Origin: Zerene cesonia
Lineage: Eukaryota > Arthropoda > Insecta > Lepidoptera > Pieridae
Direction: 5' to 3'
Assembly: GCF_012273895.1 (NCBI RefSeq)
Contig: NW_024045135.1
Coordinates: 1,302,001 to 1,366,000 of the forward strand
DNA length: 64,000 nt
The first letter of the stretch is position 1, and every line of letters starts with the position of its first letter. The position numbers and the translations under genes are program-made. Below, one piece after another: positions 45,456 to 57,530 of this stretch. The notes beneath the pieces are model-generated. The model saw nothing but the letters and a program-made list of their open reading frames with translations, was not told the DNA's origin and did no database searches.

Positions 45456-47705
45456 TGTCAAAATTCAAGAAGAGTAGACGTGATTTTAATACCAAGCTCG
45501 ATATTTTCATTGTATTATTTTATACACCAACTCTTAGAGTATACTGGCGCCTCTTGCTTTAATGGTGATTATGACGACTGAAGATTCACAAAACAAATTT
45601 TCGTTAAAATGAATTCATAAATTAAATCAGAATCGTACAATTCAATTATGGTATTTCTTTGAAAACTAAAAAACTGTGCATCGTTTTTATTTTGAAATGG
45701 TCGAAATCAGATTATAAAAGAGAACATCTCAGTATGTGAAGCAGACCTTTGTAATTTTAATTTATCTATACTCAGAATTCGTGTGTTGGTTAAAAAAAAG
45801 AAAGTTTCTGCACTGAAATTTTAAAACATATTTTTAAATCATGTAGATCTATGTCAATAATACTCTCGAAACACCTTTTCCTTATTTGTCAGAATGCTGA
45901 TAAATAGATCATTAAATTGATTGCCTATAGTGTGGGTTTTACAGGAATATATCTGATAAAATAAAACTTTTTCAGACATATTTATCAGACGAAGTTTGAA
46001 TTAGGCGAAGAAAGTTTTGGAAGATGCCAATAATCTTCCAGAAGAAACATGATTATCTCTTGGAGTCCAAGCCAATATTCAATAATCCAAATAGTTCCAC
46101 ACATTTGGTATTCTGATAATTATTTAACACTATCAGTCCAACCCGGCGTCCCACGCGGTATGTGTATTCCTAAGTCACTCATAAAGATGCAGCTTTCTAA
46201 ACGAGAAGGGATATTTCAATTCGGATCAACAGTTTATAACAACAAACAAAAAACAGTGAAAACATTACAAGCATACATAATACATTTTCGGTTTATAATG
46301 TTAGTGTAGATTTATAGTGCTTTATTCAAACATAATCATAGAAGAATTTCCTGTTCTGCACTGCAACTCCTCTTATCTGGTCTATAAATACATATTTCAT
46401 TATTATATAGGTAATTGATAATTACATATTTTCTTGATTTTCAGTAATGTCTAGTTTTAAACTTATTGTTTTTGGAATGAATGTAATGCAATGTGAGAAT
46501 TGATGTTATTAATTTATAAAGTATACAGTGCTTAATTCCTATTAACTTTTTTTTGTATTAATTATATTTTTATGGATAATTGGTAAAAAGCCTATAACAT
46601 AAATAAATATATTTCTCTACCGTCTAATTTAAAATCTACTCGTTAATTTACATTTGTGTTTATGATAATGAAATGACAAACACACGATTTAAAATAACAT
46701 TGAATAAAACACGCTCCAAATTTCTTCGTTCTCCGTTCGTAAGCTTCACGCGACACAGGCTGCAAACGAAAAGCGCAAACACAACGGTCAATACTAACAA
46801 TAAAATTAAATTTGAACTTTATGCGAAACGCCTCGCAGGATTACATCCCACTATATTAACAATGAACCCTAAATCGCTTAAACCGATTACCAGCCCGAAA
46901 CTGCGGAACCAGGCGCCAGAAACAATTCTGATATTACTTAACAAGGGTTCAGAATTAATTTATATCTGGTGCCTTAAGGGTGCTTATATAGGTCAGTTTT
47001 ATTTTTAACGCCTTTAAAGATAATTGCTGAAAGCCAAACGTGTGTCTGTGTATATGGTATTCTTGGAGTATGGTAGCTCTCAAACGGGTTGACACGATTT
47101 TTTGATTTTTACATTGTATAAAGGCAGTCATCATAATATTCAAGTTATATTGAAAGTAACAATGTGGTTATTACGCCGAATTTTACTAAACTATAAATTA
47201 TGTAATTCAAATGTATAATTTTAATCATATTGATATTCAACAAATAGGTATCCAGATATAATGACTAACGTCACACGAATTAAATTGGTTTATCACTTAT
47301 CTTTTCTATTGTGACTCTATGAAATTTTCCAGGCTAGAATCTAAGCGAATATAATCCACATTTTGTCATAAAATTCTAATTAAAAACAAAACCGTGGCCA
47401 CCACTTGGCCGTTTGATACTTCCATAATTGTGGACTAAAACTGAGAGGCATTTTCATCGCCAACCTCTTGAAATTTATGCAGATTTCGATTTGAAAGGTT
47501 AAAATATTGACGGGTCAATTCAACCTCAGCCGAGCTCCAGATGCGAAATTCAAGTTTGCGACGATCTTTAGGGAAATATGGTTTCGATGCAAAGAGCTCA
47601 GTTGGAATTTATTGGAGGTAAAATTCCGTTCGTCTATTATGTAGCTTCAAGTTTAAAAGCATGGATGGCATTTGAAAAGAAATCTCTTGATAAATGTCTC
47701 CTGAA
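45456..47705. other. AT-rich stretch; one unexplained 111-codon frame
   Basis: The plus frame 46673-47008 encodes a basic, Asn/Thr/Lys-rich 111-residue polypeptide without a recognisable domain. Its composition is a little less AT-driven than its neighbours, so I note it but do not call it a gene. Bases 46030-46310 may be a decayed Helitron-like element (CCAACCCGGCGTCCCACGCGG ... TAATGTTAGTGTAG). Confidence 0.4.
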
Positions 47706-47707
47706 AT

Positions 47708-47795
47708 TTGCAATGGTGGCTCAGTGGTGTGAGCCTCGGACATCAATTGAAATGTTCGAAGTTCGACAGACGTCAAATAGACATTTATCTGCATA
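47708..47795 (+). mobile_element. tRNA-like SINE head (different family)
   Basis: AATGGTGGCTCAGTGGTGTGAGCC (A-box region) is followed 25 bases on by ATGTTCGAAGTTCGACAGACG (B-box region), then a body with TCTGCATATGG. Spacing fits a tRNA-derived SINE. The frames on both strands across it are shadows. Confidence 0.5.
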
Positions 47796-48522
47796 TGGTC
47801 TACATTACGGCTCGAAACGGTCATAGAAAACATAAGAAATGCTGAACAACGAATTTTAAAACAAAGAAGAAAAATGAAGAAAGAAGAAAGAAATGCTGAG
47901 TTATGCCTTTTACCACCATAGGAGGCCAGGAGGAAACTGAAATTAAAGTCGCAATTTAAGTGACCTTAAATTGTTAATTTTTTTATTGAATCTATTTATT
48001 GGCTGAAAATTATAATTTAATAATAATTTGTTTGTAATTGTATGTACAAAGGCCTCGTAAATATGCTGCACGTATGTTTTTCTTGAACTTATTATTTTTA
48101 AAGCTTTATTTTATAAGAAATTTTATGAATTTAAGCAAAAAATTATTCATCATATCTTATTATACATATTCCATATCTTTATAAAAGCACCTACAGTGAG
48201 AAATAAGATCGCCATTACACTGGGAAATATGGCTCATTGTAATACGGTAAAAGCTAATTAATCTCACACTGAAAGGTGTTTTGTTTTCGTAAGAGGTCAA
48301 TTAGAAGCTATACAACTCCGCTCGCTGGAAGCTCTTATTTTATTTGCGGCTTGCGGTATTCGTTTTGATTTAATCGTAAAATGTACTGTGGATTGAATTG
48401 CATTTAGGTCATGATGCTGTTTAATCGAACCGAATGAAGTGCTTTGTTCGTAATGGATTATATTATTATTTAATATGTATTATATATCATATTCAATTAT
48501 TATACATATCATAAAAAAGCAA
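47796..48522. other. AT-rich stretch without a gene
   Basis: It holds a purine-rich tract near 47860-47895 with AAGAAATGCTGA repeated twice (near 47836 and 47888). No gene. Confidence 0.5.
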
Positions 48523-48713
48523 TCCTACCAATATTATAAATGCGAAAGTTTGTACGGATGTGTGTGTGTGTTTGTTGCTCTTTCACGCAAAAACTACTGA
48601 ACCGATTGCAATGAAATTTAGTACGTAGACAGCTGGACAACATAGGCAACAATTTATCCCGATATTCCTACGGGATACAAACTTAAGCGGTTGAAACCGC
48701 GGGGCGCAGCTAT
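48523..48713 (+). mobile_element. Lep1-type Helitron-like element (family A), well preserved
   Basis: TCCTACCAATATTATAAATG after an A, TTGCTCTTTCACGCAAAAAC, GATATTCCTACGGGATAC, AACCGCGGGGCGCAGCTA: both ends are near consensus, with insertion between A and T as expected for a Helitron. Confidence 0.85.
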
Positions 48714-49104
48714 TATTTTATATAGCATGGAACTTAGTGTGTCCTATAGCCTCTGCAATCATGAGGCACAAAAACTCCGTTTCGATGTGAAAGAAAGACA
48801 GAACAATACTTTCTTTAGCATTTATCAAATTATGATTCTAACACCCTTATTTAAGTAAACATATATAACATAGTCCTCAGACTAATAAATCACGTCAGCG
48901 TAGGTCGTCAAAATCATATCAAGACTGGAAGTTTCCCAAATAAACAAAATAATTTCACCATACTTTACGAGTGACTATAAATATTAAGAGAGAATCGAGT
49001 TATTTATTGTAATATATTCTCGTTATGGGCTTAATGGTAATTGCTTTGACAATGTATTGAATTACACGCTTTGATTATATTTTGATACTAAATATATTGA
49101 CGAT
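48714..49104. other. AT-rich stretch without a gene
   Basis: Nothing recognised. Confidence 0.5.
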
Positions 49105-49445
49105 GGGGCCTAACCCTGTAATCATTGGGAGAAGACCTCCTTTTATAAGCTTGTGTGCGTGATCGCTTGTATTACACGTCGTTGTTTATTATTTCTTAGT
49201 GTTATTTTATTCGGCAAAGGAGTTAATTGAATTGACCGACCCGAGAAGGCGCAAAAAAAACGACATTTATTTAATACTAATTTATTGTGATAAAAGAATA
49301 ACATTTTAAATTATATCTAACTTAATTAACTACGTCCAATGTTGGAACCAAGAGTGTCCGTCGTCTTCGGCGGGGCGGCGTCGCGGTCGTGGTGGTTACC
49401 GTCATACTCTCTGGAACCGCAGGTGTGCGCGATGTCGCAATCGTT
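49105..49445 (-). mobile_element. Possible LTR-retrotransposon end (ORF tail plus promoter-like flank)
   Basis: A GC-rich block (about 49338-49445) reads open on the minus strand and ends at a TAA. The last residues include DRDAAPPKTTDTLGSN, which is reminiscent of BEL/Pao-type polyprotein tails. Downstream on the same strand are AATAAA motifs (near 49280 and 49205) and then CTTATAAAAGG, a good TATA box (near 49140-49150). ORF end, polyadenylation signals and a TATA box in this order would fit the 3' end and LTR of a retrotransposon. LTR borders (TG...CA) and a target duplication were not found, so this is tentative. Confidence 0.35.
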
Positions 49446-49502
49446 ACTGGGTACAAGTCCTTACTGGGTGGCATTATGCATCTTCTTATTATTAATGCGT
49501 GT

Positions 49503-49680
49503 TATATGTACATAACAAGTTGATGGGTCACCTGATGTTAAGCGCTACCACCGTCCATGAACATTTGCAGAGCCATTGTCAGACCATACGCCCCTACAAA
49601 TGGATTGCTGACTTTAAATGGAAGGCGATAAATAAAATTATTTATGTGGGGAATAAAGGAAAGAATGAGTTTAAAAATGA
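49503..49680 (-). mobile_element. Family B retroposon, degraded
   Basis: ACAAGTTGATGGGTCACCTG, AAGCGCTACCACCGTCCATG, CATACGCCCCTACAAATGG, AATAAAGGAAAGAATGAG follow family B order up to the purine tract. The head is absent. Confidence 0.65.
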
Positions 49681-49934
49681 AGTCAAATTCAAAAAAATAA
49701 TTAAATATTGCTTGATATTTTTATTGTTAATAACAAACAATTTAATTGTATCACCTATGATAGCACCAAATATGAATATTAATCTGATTTGCCAAGTTGA
49801 GCAGTTTCAAGTAGTTGTGTGCTAATCCACGTGTAATAATAAATTTCCAATAATACGTAAATTAAACTATACGTAATACGTAAACTAATTATTTAAGATT
49901 ATAGATTTAAGGTCGGTTTTTTATAAACCTATAA

Positions 49935-50115
49935 TTCAATTAATTACTACTCATGTGAAGGTGTCATTGTGAAGCACCAAGCTTGTCCAAAGAGGGAAAA
50001 AATAGACGACATGTGACATCTGCCAACTAAGGCAATGAATTATGGCCTAAAGCCTCTTAGGAGGTCTATGTCCCTGCATTACAAATAAAAAACGTCCTGA
50101 TGGTGGCGAAAGATT
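49935..50115 (+). mobile_element. LINE-like 3' end (family G), degraded
   Basis: CTTGTCCAAAGAGGG, GACGACATGTGACATCTGCC, GAATTATGGCCTAAAGCC, GGAGGTCTATGTCCC match 30312-30483 in order with a lost tail. Confidence 0.6.
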
Positions 50116-50399
50116 TGATTGATGACAAAAGCTATAATATTTTATCCAACATTACCAAAAAGGAGGTTCAATTCAACTTTATGGGTGGGTTTTCAAACAA
50201 TTGACGTGATTTGATTTTGTTTGCAGGCAGTAATGCTTGTCATTTGGTCCCATATAGAATTGGGAGTGGTACTTTCTCCCCAGGAACGCCGGTGGTCTCT
50301 TCTGGTAAAAAATAATTTAAATCAATAATTAACGTTCTAACTGCGGATCTGATCGTATCCTTCATTCATATAGTAGAGTATATTTCGCTGTAATTATAA

Positions 50400-50600
50400 A
50401 CAAACATAAGGTGATTATGCCTCTTCTGCATACGCGAAAGTTTGAAGGAATGTATGAATGTTTGTTACTCTTTCACGCAACAACCGCTTTTGAGATCTGT
50501 ATGATATCCCATACAGAGATAGATAGACTAGATTACAGGATACATGTTAGGCGGGTACCACTCGAGAGAAGTCGCAGGTTCCAGCTAGTAATGTCCACTT
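50400..50600 (+). mobile_element. Degraded Lep1-type element
   Basis: CATACGCGAAAGTTTGAAGG, TTGTTACTCTTTCACGCAAC and a poorly matching 3' half. The 70-codon frame across it is a shadow. Confidence 0.5.
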
Positions 50601-51289
50601 CACGTGACTTCACTCCAGGTTGATTTAACAGGGTGGCTAATCAATTATGGCAAAGAAATTGACTCCCAATACGTAAATATGATTAAATTTTAATATAGAT
50701 GTTTCATAATCCTCTAACTCATATGAATAAAACTATGTTATATTATTTTTTTATTGTTATAGATTACAGCTATTTTTACATGCGATATATTGCTATTAAT
50801 TGAAGCGAAATTTTGCAATTTCGCACCCATGACTCAACTCCTGACAGTACTGAGGTAACCAGTGCGTGGCGTAGTGTGAGAGCCGCTGATGTATAATAAT
50901 CCGGTTTATAATAATAATGGAAAAAAACTTTAATAGTGTGAATTATGTCATGAAAATAAGAATAATTAAAATGATGTGACTCGATTTCTTATTTTATTTT
51001 TGTGGAAACAACCGGCATGAGAGCAGGTGACTCACTTTCTGGAAGGTCGTGAGTGTTCTGAATGTTTATGGACTCCAACGTTTTGTTGTACTTTGACATA
51101 TTATTAACTCTTGATGATAAAAAGGTGAAACCCACTCAGCACAAACACTCAGTGGTGTGTCATTCTCTACATATCACTGTTTTTCAGAACCTTACCGGGA
51201 ACACACAAGTACAAGACTTGTCTCGAACTGACGTTCACTTTGTATTGACAATTAAACTGATAGTAATATTGATCAGGATTCATCGCTAA
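50601..51289. other. AT-rich stretch without a gene
   Basis: No feature is recognised. The 75-codon frame at 51062-51289 has no domain. Confidence 0.5.
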
Positions 51290-51309
51290 TTTTTTTTTTT
51301 TTTTTTTTT

Positions 51310-52309
51310 NNNNNNNNNNNNNNNNNNNNNNNNNNNNNNNNNNNNNNNNNNNNNNNNNNNNNNNNNNNNNNNNNNNNNNNNNNNNNNNNNNNNNNNNNNN
51401 NNNNNNNNNNNNNNNNNNNNNNNNNNNNNNNNNNNNNNNNNNNNNNNNNNNNNNNNNNNNNNNNNNNNNNNNNNNNNNNNNNNNNNNNNNNNNNNNNNNN
51501 NNNNNNNNNNNNNNNNNNNNNNNNNNNNNNNNNNNNNNNNNNNNNNNNNNNNNNNNNNNNNNNNNNNNNNNNNNNNNNNNNNNNNNNNNNNNNNNNNNNN
51601 NNNNNNNNNNNNNNNNNNNNNNNNNNNNNNNNNNNNNNNNNNNNNNNNNNNNNNNNNNNNNNNNNNNNNNNNNNNNNNNNNNNNNNNNNNNNNNNNNNNN
51701 NNNNNNNNNNNNNNNNNNNNNNNNNNNNNNNNNNNNNNNNNNNNNNNNNNNNNNNNNNNNNNNNNNNNNNNNNNNNNNNNNNNNNNNNNNNNNNNNNNNN
51801 NNNNNNNNNNNNNNNNNNNNNNNNNNNNNNNNNNNNNNNNNNNNNNNNNNNNNNNNNNNNNNNNNNNNNNNNNNNNNNNNNNNNNNNNNNNNNNNNNNNN
51901 NNNNNNNNNNNNNNNNNNNNNNNNNNNNNNNNNNNNNNNNNNNNNNNNNNNNNNNNNNNNNNNNNNNNNNNNNNNNNNNNNNNNNNNNNNNNNNNNNNNN
52001 NNNNNNNNNNNNNNNNNNNNNNNNNNNNNNNNNNNNNNNNNNNNNNNNNNNNNNNNNNNNNNNNNNNNNNNNNNNNNNNNNNNNNNNNNNNNNNNNNNNN
52101 NNNNNNNNNNNNNNNNNNNNNNNNNNNNNNNNNNNNNNNNNNNNNNNNNNNNNNNNNNNNNNNNNNNNNNNNNNNNNNNNNNNNNNNNNNNNNNNNNNNN
52201 NNNNNNNNNNNNNNNNNNNNNNNNNNNNNNNNNNNNNNNNNNNNNNNNNNNNNNNNNNNNNNNNNNNNNNNNNNNNNNNNNNNNNNNNNNNNNNNNNNNN
52301 NNNNNNNNN
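51310..52309. other. Assembly gap, exactly 1000 N
   Basis: A default-size scaffold gap. Any frame through it is an artefact. Confidence 0.95.
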
Positions 52310-52311
52310 AA

Positions 52312-52683
52312 CCCATAGGAAATTATAGATTCTGCTAGTGACTTGTAAAGCATTAACAAAGTTTTATATGGAATTCTGTGCTTGACAGTAGATAGCTTAG
52401 CCAAGATACATCTTAGTCTGTCGCACACTCCGTTTATATGTTCTTTCCAGCTGAATCTGCTGTCAATAGTCACGCCTAAGTATGTCTGATAATCTACGAT
52501 ATCTATAGCGTTACAGTTACAAGGTAAAGAGTTATTTAAAGTCTGATTTTGGTGCAAGCATTTATGTTCGTGAACTATAAGTTTCGGTATGTAAGGGCTT
52601 CTGTTCTGGCTTGTACTAATATACATGAGTTTGGTCTTATTCTCATTTATTAATAATCCAGCGTCATGTGACCAACGTAACAA
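52312..52683 (-). pseudogene. Non-LTR retrotransposon reverse transcriptase, C-terminal fragment
   Basis: These 124 codons on the minus strand run open into the gap. Residues 9-23 (GLLINENKTKLMYIS) match the region after the catalytic YxDD of LINE reverse transcriptases, where a conserved Gly-Leu-x-x-Asn and Lys-Thr-Lys occur. Residues 66-82 (TYLGVTIDSRFSWKEHI) are the classic YLG motif of the thumb/motif E region. Residues 88-124 (DRLRCILAKLSTVKHRIPYK ... ESIISYG) are the following helical segment. The catalytic YxDD and everything before it are missing, because the sequence stops being coding just upstream of residue 1 (in-frame TAA within a few codons, preceded by a T-run). The family is of the CR1/Jockey type, but I cannot fix the clade. 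It would make cDNA from the element's RNA at a nicked target if intact; as it stands it is a dead 5'-truncated copy. Confidence 0.85.
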
Positions 52684-52690
52684 CGTAAAA

Positions 52691-53779
52691 AAAAATTACA
52701 TAAATTAAGATTGAAGATCGTTTTCATCATTCATAAAAATTCCTATAATTTTCCGATCTTAAATAAATGTAACCTAACCAAAAATATGTTTTCTTAATAT
52801 TCCTTATGAATACATCAAAATTCACATAATTCAATATTACATTTCGATACTATAATCATTCACAACGAAAACCATTTTTTTCTAAAGGAGAAATTCAATA
52901 ATGGAACGCCCACTCCACGTTGATCCAACTTATTACACGATTATCGTATTTACTCTCATCTGCCGTTCATTTTATTATAATTAAACTTCAACCCAGCTAA
53001 GTGTATTGTTCAAAAATTCTACCCGTAAATCACAGCGATAACGCATGGCAGAATTATCTCGTTTTAATTTTAATTACATCATACAATGGAGCATGGTACA
53101 TGATACAAGAGCAATTAAATTCACGCCTAGAACCGTTATTATGTTACCGTCCCTAATTACTCTAACATTTATTTACAAAATCATGTTATCATGCGTAAAC
53201 TTGAATATTGCCACGCGAAAATCAGTTACATGTAAATTAATTATGTTAAACACAATACAAGGGTGATGCCCAAATGTTGATAGGCTTATAATTTGATCTA
53301 TGCCATAGAGTTTCAACCGAGTGCGGTCTCTTGGTTTTGATTAAAACTAAAGCTATTTTAGTTCATATACTTATTATCAATGATGACAGAATCGTTTGAT
53401 TTCGTTGAATTTCAAATTATTTTTATGCCATAGATATTAAAAACGTATATAAACTAATAAGAAATCAATGAATATGCATTTAATAATCAGCTCTTTGTCT
53501 ACAAAAATGTGTAGTGTTATCTATAGCAGTATTTACGTACGTGCTATTGTATGATTGGCTAATAAAAACTAACGAGACTAGGATATTGTACATATAAATA
53601 TATGTGTACGTGTATATCAATGCAATTTTTATTTGAGTACCTATGTATTCAATTTACGTGCGTGTGAATGCGACGTTACAGATAAATTTGAACTGTAAAA
53701 CTGAGAAGATAAGGGATATTTTCGATTGATGTATTAATTCATTTTCTTTCTATAGATATAATTATTTTTATTAGCCTTA
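52691..53779. other. AT-rich stretch without a gene
   Basis: The 73-codon frame at 53045-53266 has no domain. Nothing else is recognised. Confidence 0.5.
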
Positions 53780-53950
53780 GCTCTGTAGCTTTTCGCCTGT
53801 GGCTTCGCTCATGCCAACTACAAAATTGTATTTGTACTTAGATTAAAGAAGAAGTACGTTTTAATGACTTCGACATTTATTAGAACTTTTTGATTTTCAC
53901 ATCGAAAAAATCTATCGGTCTAAACCGATAGTGAAGGCATAAGAAAAAGG
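53780..53950 (-). mobile_element. Family D-like Helitron element, degraded
   Basis: GTAGCTTTTCGCCTGTGGC, TTCGCTCATGCC is a mutated CTAG end. It is followed by an alignable-looking but eroded body, ending near a small palindrome (CTATCGGT/ACCGATAG, about 53912-53931). Confidence 0.5.
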
Positions 53951-54042
53951 AAAAAAAACGAGTTTTTATAGACTAATGGTGAAACAATTATTTCTCTAAC
54001 AAATACACAAGATATTCAGGGATTTATAATATTATATGTATA

Positions 54043-54539
54043 CTAGTTGATCCGGCAAACGCTGTTCTGCCTTACTCATTTATGGGTATGATAAATAGAT
54101 GTTGCCCGATTCTCAAACCTACCCGATATGTATACAAAATTTCATGAGAATTATTGTGGGAGTCGAGCTTATTGTGGAAGTCGAGCACGCTTCGACACGA
54201 ATTGGGCCAGCTCGCACCGGGCGTGAAATAATAGCTTGCTATTGTGTTTCGTACGGTGAGTGGGGGAGCCGGAGGCCTATTTCCTTCTCCTAGCCCTTCC
54301 CAGTCCATTCCTTCTTTTCATTCATCAATCCTTTCCTTATCCCTTATCCCTTAAAAGCGGGCAGCGCATTCTCAGAGGTAAGCCTCTGCGAATGTTTATG
54401 GGCGGTGGTGATCGTTTACCATCAGGCGAACCACCAGCTCAGTTGCCCGCTATGACATAAAAAAAAAAAAAGAATCGACCCAGATTCGGAGGAGTAAGGT
54501 AACTTACATTGTGACATGAAAAGTTTGTATATATAGATA
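54043..54539 (-). mobile_element. Family C element split by a nested family B retroposon
   Basis: The left part (CTAGTTGATCCGGCAAACGC, AGATGTTGCCCGATTCTCAA, AAAATTTCATGAGAAT) stops at 54151. The right part (CGACCCAGATTCGGAGGAG, ATTGTGACATGAAAAG, TATATAGAT) resumes at 54476. The composite at 22889-23011 shows the uninterrupted order. Confidence 0.75.
54152..54471 (+). mobile_element. Family B retroposon, full length, nested
   Basis: It starts with a duplicated head (ATTGTGGGAGTCGAGC then ATTGTGGAAGTCGAGC), has the complete body and the subtype-2 middle, and ends in an A-run. AGAAT at 54147-54151 and 54471-54475 is a candidate short target duplication. The head duplication is unusual. Confidence 0.8.
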
Positions 54540-54559
54540 TTAAATAAAAAAAAATATAA

Positions 54560-54678
54560 GCAAAAATTTATTAACAAAATTGATTAATTCGTATTATTAA
54601 TAATCTTATATATTAATGCCAAAAATTTATCAACAAAATTGATTAATTAGTATTATTAATAATCTTACAGACTAATGG
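54560..54678. repeat. Tandem duplication, two 59-bp copies
   Basis: CAAAAATTTATTAACAAAAT and CAAAAATTTATCAACAAAAT start at 54561 and 54620. Both are followed by TGATTAATT(C/A)GTATTATT and AATAATCTTA. The copies differ at only a few sites over most of their length, so the duplication is fairly young. Confidence 0.85.
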
Positions 54679-57530
54679 TAGACAATTAATAGTACTTTGT
54701 AGTTAAAAATACTAAACGTTGATCTTCAATTAACAATATAATTACATGTTATAAGAAATTGAATTCACAATCGCGTCCGTCGTGATTTCTAGACGTATTA
54801 AAAATGTCTTCAGCGTAATTTGTACGTAATTCCATAGCATCAAGGTCGCCTTTACCTTGTTGGTTTGTTTCGAGAAAATTCACAGATGATTTATGTGTTG
54901 ACATTTTAATTTGCACCTTAGTAATTTAGATTTATGTTAGGGATGCGAACGTAAGTGCTATGAATAGGTAAATAATTTGGTATTTACAGTGTGTTTTCAG
55001 ACACCTAAAATAAGGAAATAAGGTTTATTTTATTTGAAAAAGGAGACAATTATTGATAAAACATTTAAAATTGTTCATATTAAAACATTTTGTGTTGCTT
55101 TTTTAAATGCTGACTCTTGCTGCAATCGCCATCTTCCTTCTGATAAAACGAAACGTTATTTGTAAGAATTGTGGTTACAAAAAATTGGCAAATAGATATT
55201 TATATGGTTTTCAATTCGACTACAATTTAAACAATATATAAGTATTGTAGTAAATACCTATTGTTGTATGTTGAGGATATCAATATTGGCATGTGATCAT
55301 ATCAGTATGTGACCTGTGCCATGTCCTCTTCAGTAACAGTACCTTTACTGTGAACTAACTAAATTTTGCGGCATTTCTTTTAACCTTGTTGATTGCTGTT
55401 CAGGACCAATTATTTCTGGGTGAGGATATTGGGCTAATGGACTAAACGTTCTCTATATGACTTCGTGAGGTTTCCATGTCTTATTGTAGGTATTTTTAGG
55501 TCATCATGCAGAAACTCGTTGAGTATGTACCAAAGAGTTTGTTCGTAGGTATTCGTAGTATTTTGTTATGGATTTCACTGTCACTATCACAAATACCATG
55601 TTTTAATAAATAAAATGTATGTTTTGGAATTATTAATTATTTGGGGTACTCCCCAGAGATTTTCGTTAGGAAGGGTATACGTATAGATCGACAAAGTAGT
55701 TTTCACTTAAAGTTACCCATATTGCAAAATGTTTACGACTCGTCCCTAAAAGGTTAGGGATCTTTTAGGTGCAGTACCTTTTTTGTTTCCAGAGAGTCCA
55801 TATTCTTTTTTGTAAGTTTATATACCCGTTATGAGTCAGAAATTAATCACCAGACAATCATAGGTAAAATAAAATACCAGTAAAGTTTAACAGTAATATC
55901 CTAAATGTACTTAGCTATATGTTTGATTTAATAATTGAATTTGAATTTGATACGTCTGATGATAAATTTATTTTCCGCGAATATGGGCAGCAAGCGTTGT
56001 AGTAATCATAATTCATATTTTTTTTGATATAATATCCAGTAAACTTCTTGGTCTATATGATTTCTTTAGATTTCCGTCCGGTATTTTTTAAATCCTCGAG
56101 GCGAATATAACACAATTCACACAATCACTTCAAGTGTATATACAAGGAAATAATATTCCAAACAGTTAATCACAAAACGCCTAAAGTGCTTTATTATCAG
56201 CCAAAACTTTAATGTCTGCCACAATTTACTCACCACCAACATTACTGACAAGACCAGTAGTTAACACGCAATTTTCAAAAGTTCTCGTAAACAATTCGAA
56301 CATTTGACAAAGGCCATTAGCCGCTGGGGCATGGGCCAGAGATAAATAATTTCCTGCTAAACCGATAGCATTTGCACAAAGTAAACAATCTTGCTGCCGT
56401 TCGCGGAAGTTGGTCTATTTATTAGATTAAGATGACTTAAATAGGTAAAGGCAGTTGCAAATTGGCAATAAACATAATAACATACAACTTCATTACCATG
56501 ACAATTAATATATGTTTATATACTCACACTAATACTATTTGACGCGTCAGTGTGCGTGTGGCATTTTTAGGCACCTTAAACCGATTCCAATGGATATTTT
56601 TTGTTAGCAATATGTCGAAATGTGTAATCTCTTTGCATACCAAACATCTTGTAGTTCTGATATTAAATTTGAAGCTTATTTAGTTTTTGTTTAAATATAA
56701 TTATTGTATTGCAATTATGTTACTGTATTAATTAAATAGACGATAAAGTTTTTTTAATTCATCTTTTATAGATTAAAAAAACATTAATAATTCAGGAATC
56801 GTAGTTAAAATAAATACAGATATCTAAAATCTAATCAACGCCACGTCCTTTATTTTGTTCTGCATATTATATACAAAAAGTGCGTCGAGTTGCACGCTCA
56901 ATTAAATGCATAGAGTATCTCGATACAGAGCTTAAGATAAGAATAATTAAATATTATAAATCTAAAAATAAGTACATGTTGAGATTCAATATTAATTTTA
57001 ACAAAAGCTTACCCACGCAGCGACGTCTGCTTTTGAAATAAGCAAAAAAAATCTTATATTTATATTGATGGCTATTGATTGCGAGGGCTTGCTTGTTACA
57101 TGAACTATTATAAAATCAAGTAGTTCCCGATATTAGCTGGATCAAACAAAACAACTAAACAAGCAATTCAGTTCTAAAATATCAGTATAGGTTAAGTTAC
57201 AATAAAGAAAAACAAAAAGAAGTATTTGTTTATTTTATTTTATAATGAATTGGTAAAGTTTGTCAAAAACTAAGTCAATTACAGGCACCTGTTTCAATTT
57301 AACTTTATAAAGGGTAATAGTAATGGTATAAACAGTAATAAATATTAAAATAAGCTACGAATTAAGAACCGTTGAACCTATATACCCAAATGTCATGTAA
57401 TAAAAATAACTGTTAATAACTATAATGCTACAAACACCAATATAAAACAAATTCCTTACTGTAACCTTAATGAAAACGATTATAAAAGATCACTACCAGA
57501 AAACATACCACAGTAAAATATCAAACAGTA
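54679..57530. other. AT-rich stretch without a gene
   Basis: This is the longest quiet stretch in the window. No gene, repeat family or RNA gene is recognised. Confidence 0.55.

Larger units (their letters stand above)
51290..52690 (-). mobile_element. 5'-truncated LINE with poly(A) tail, interrupted by an assembly gap
   Basis: On the minus strand, reverse-transcriptase coding sequence (52312-52683) is followed by the gap and then by a 20-nt A-run (T-run on plus, 51290-51309) that ends exactly at the gap edge. RT fragment upstream and poly(A) downstream on one strand are best explained as a single 5'-truncated non-LTR retrotransposon whose tail or copy number broke the assembly. A stop lies just upstream of the RT frame, marking the truncation near 52690. 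Confidence 0.65.

Noticed and set aside
46673..47008. 111-codon plus-strand frame as a gene
   Set aside because: No recognisable domain, no splice or promoter context that I can defend, and a length attainable by chance in 64 kb. Noted in the features as unexplained.
51273..52316. 347-codon minus-strand frame
   Set aside because: Almost entirely N. The true reverse transcriptase frame is the other one (52312-52683).
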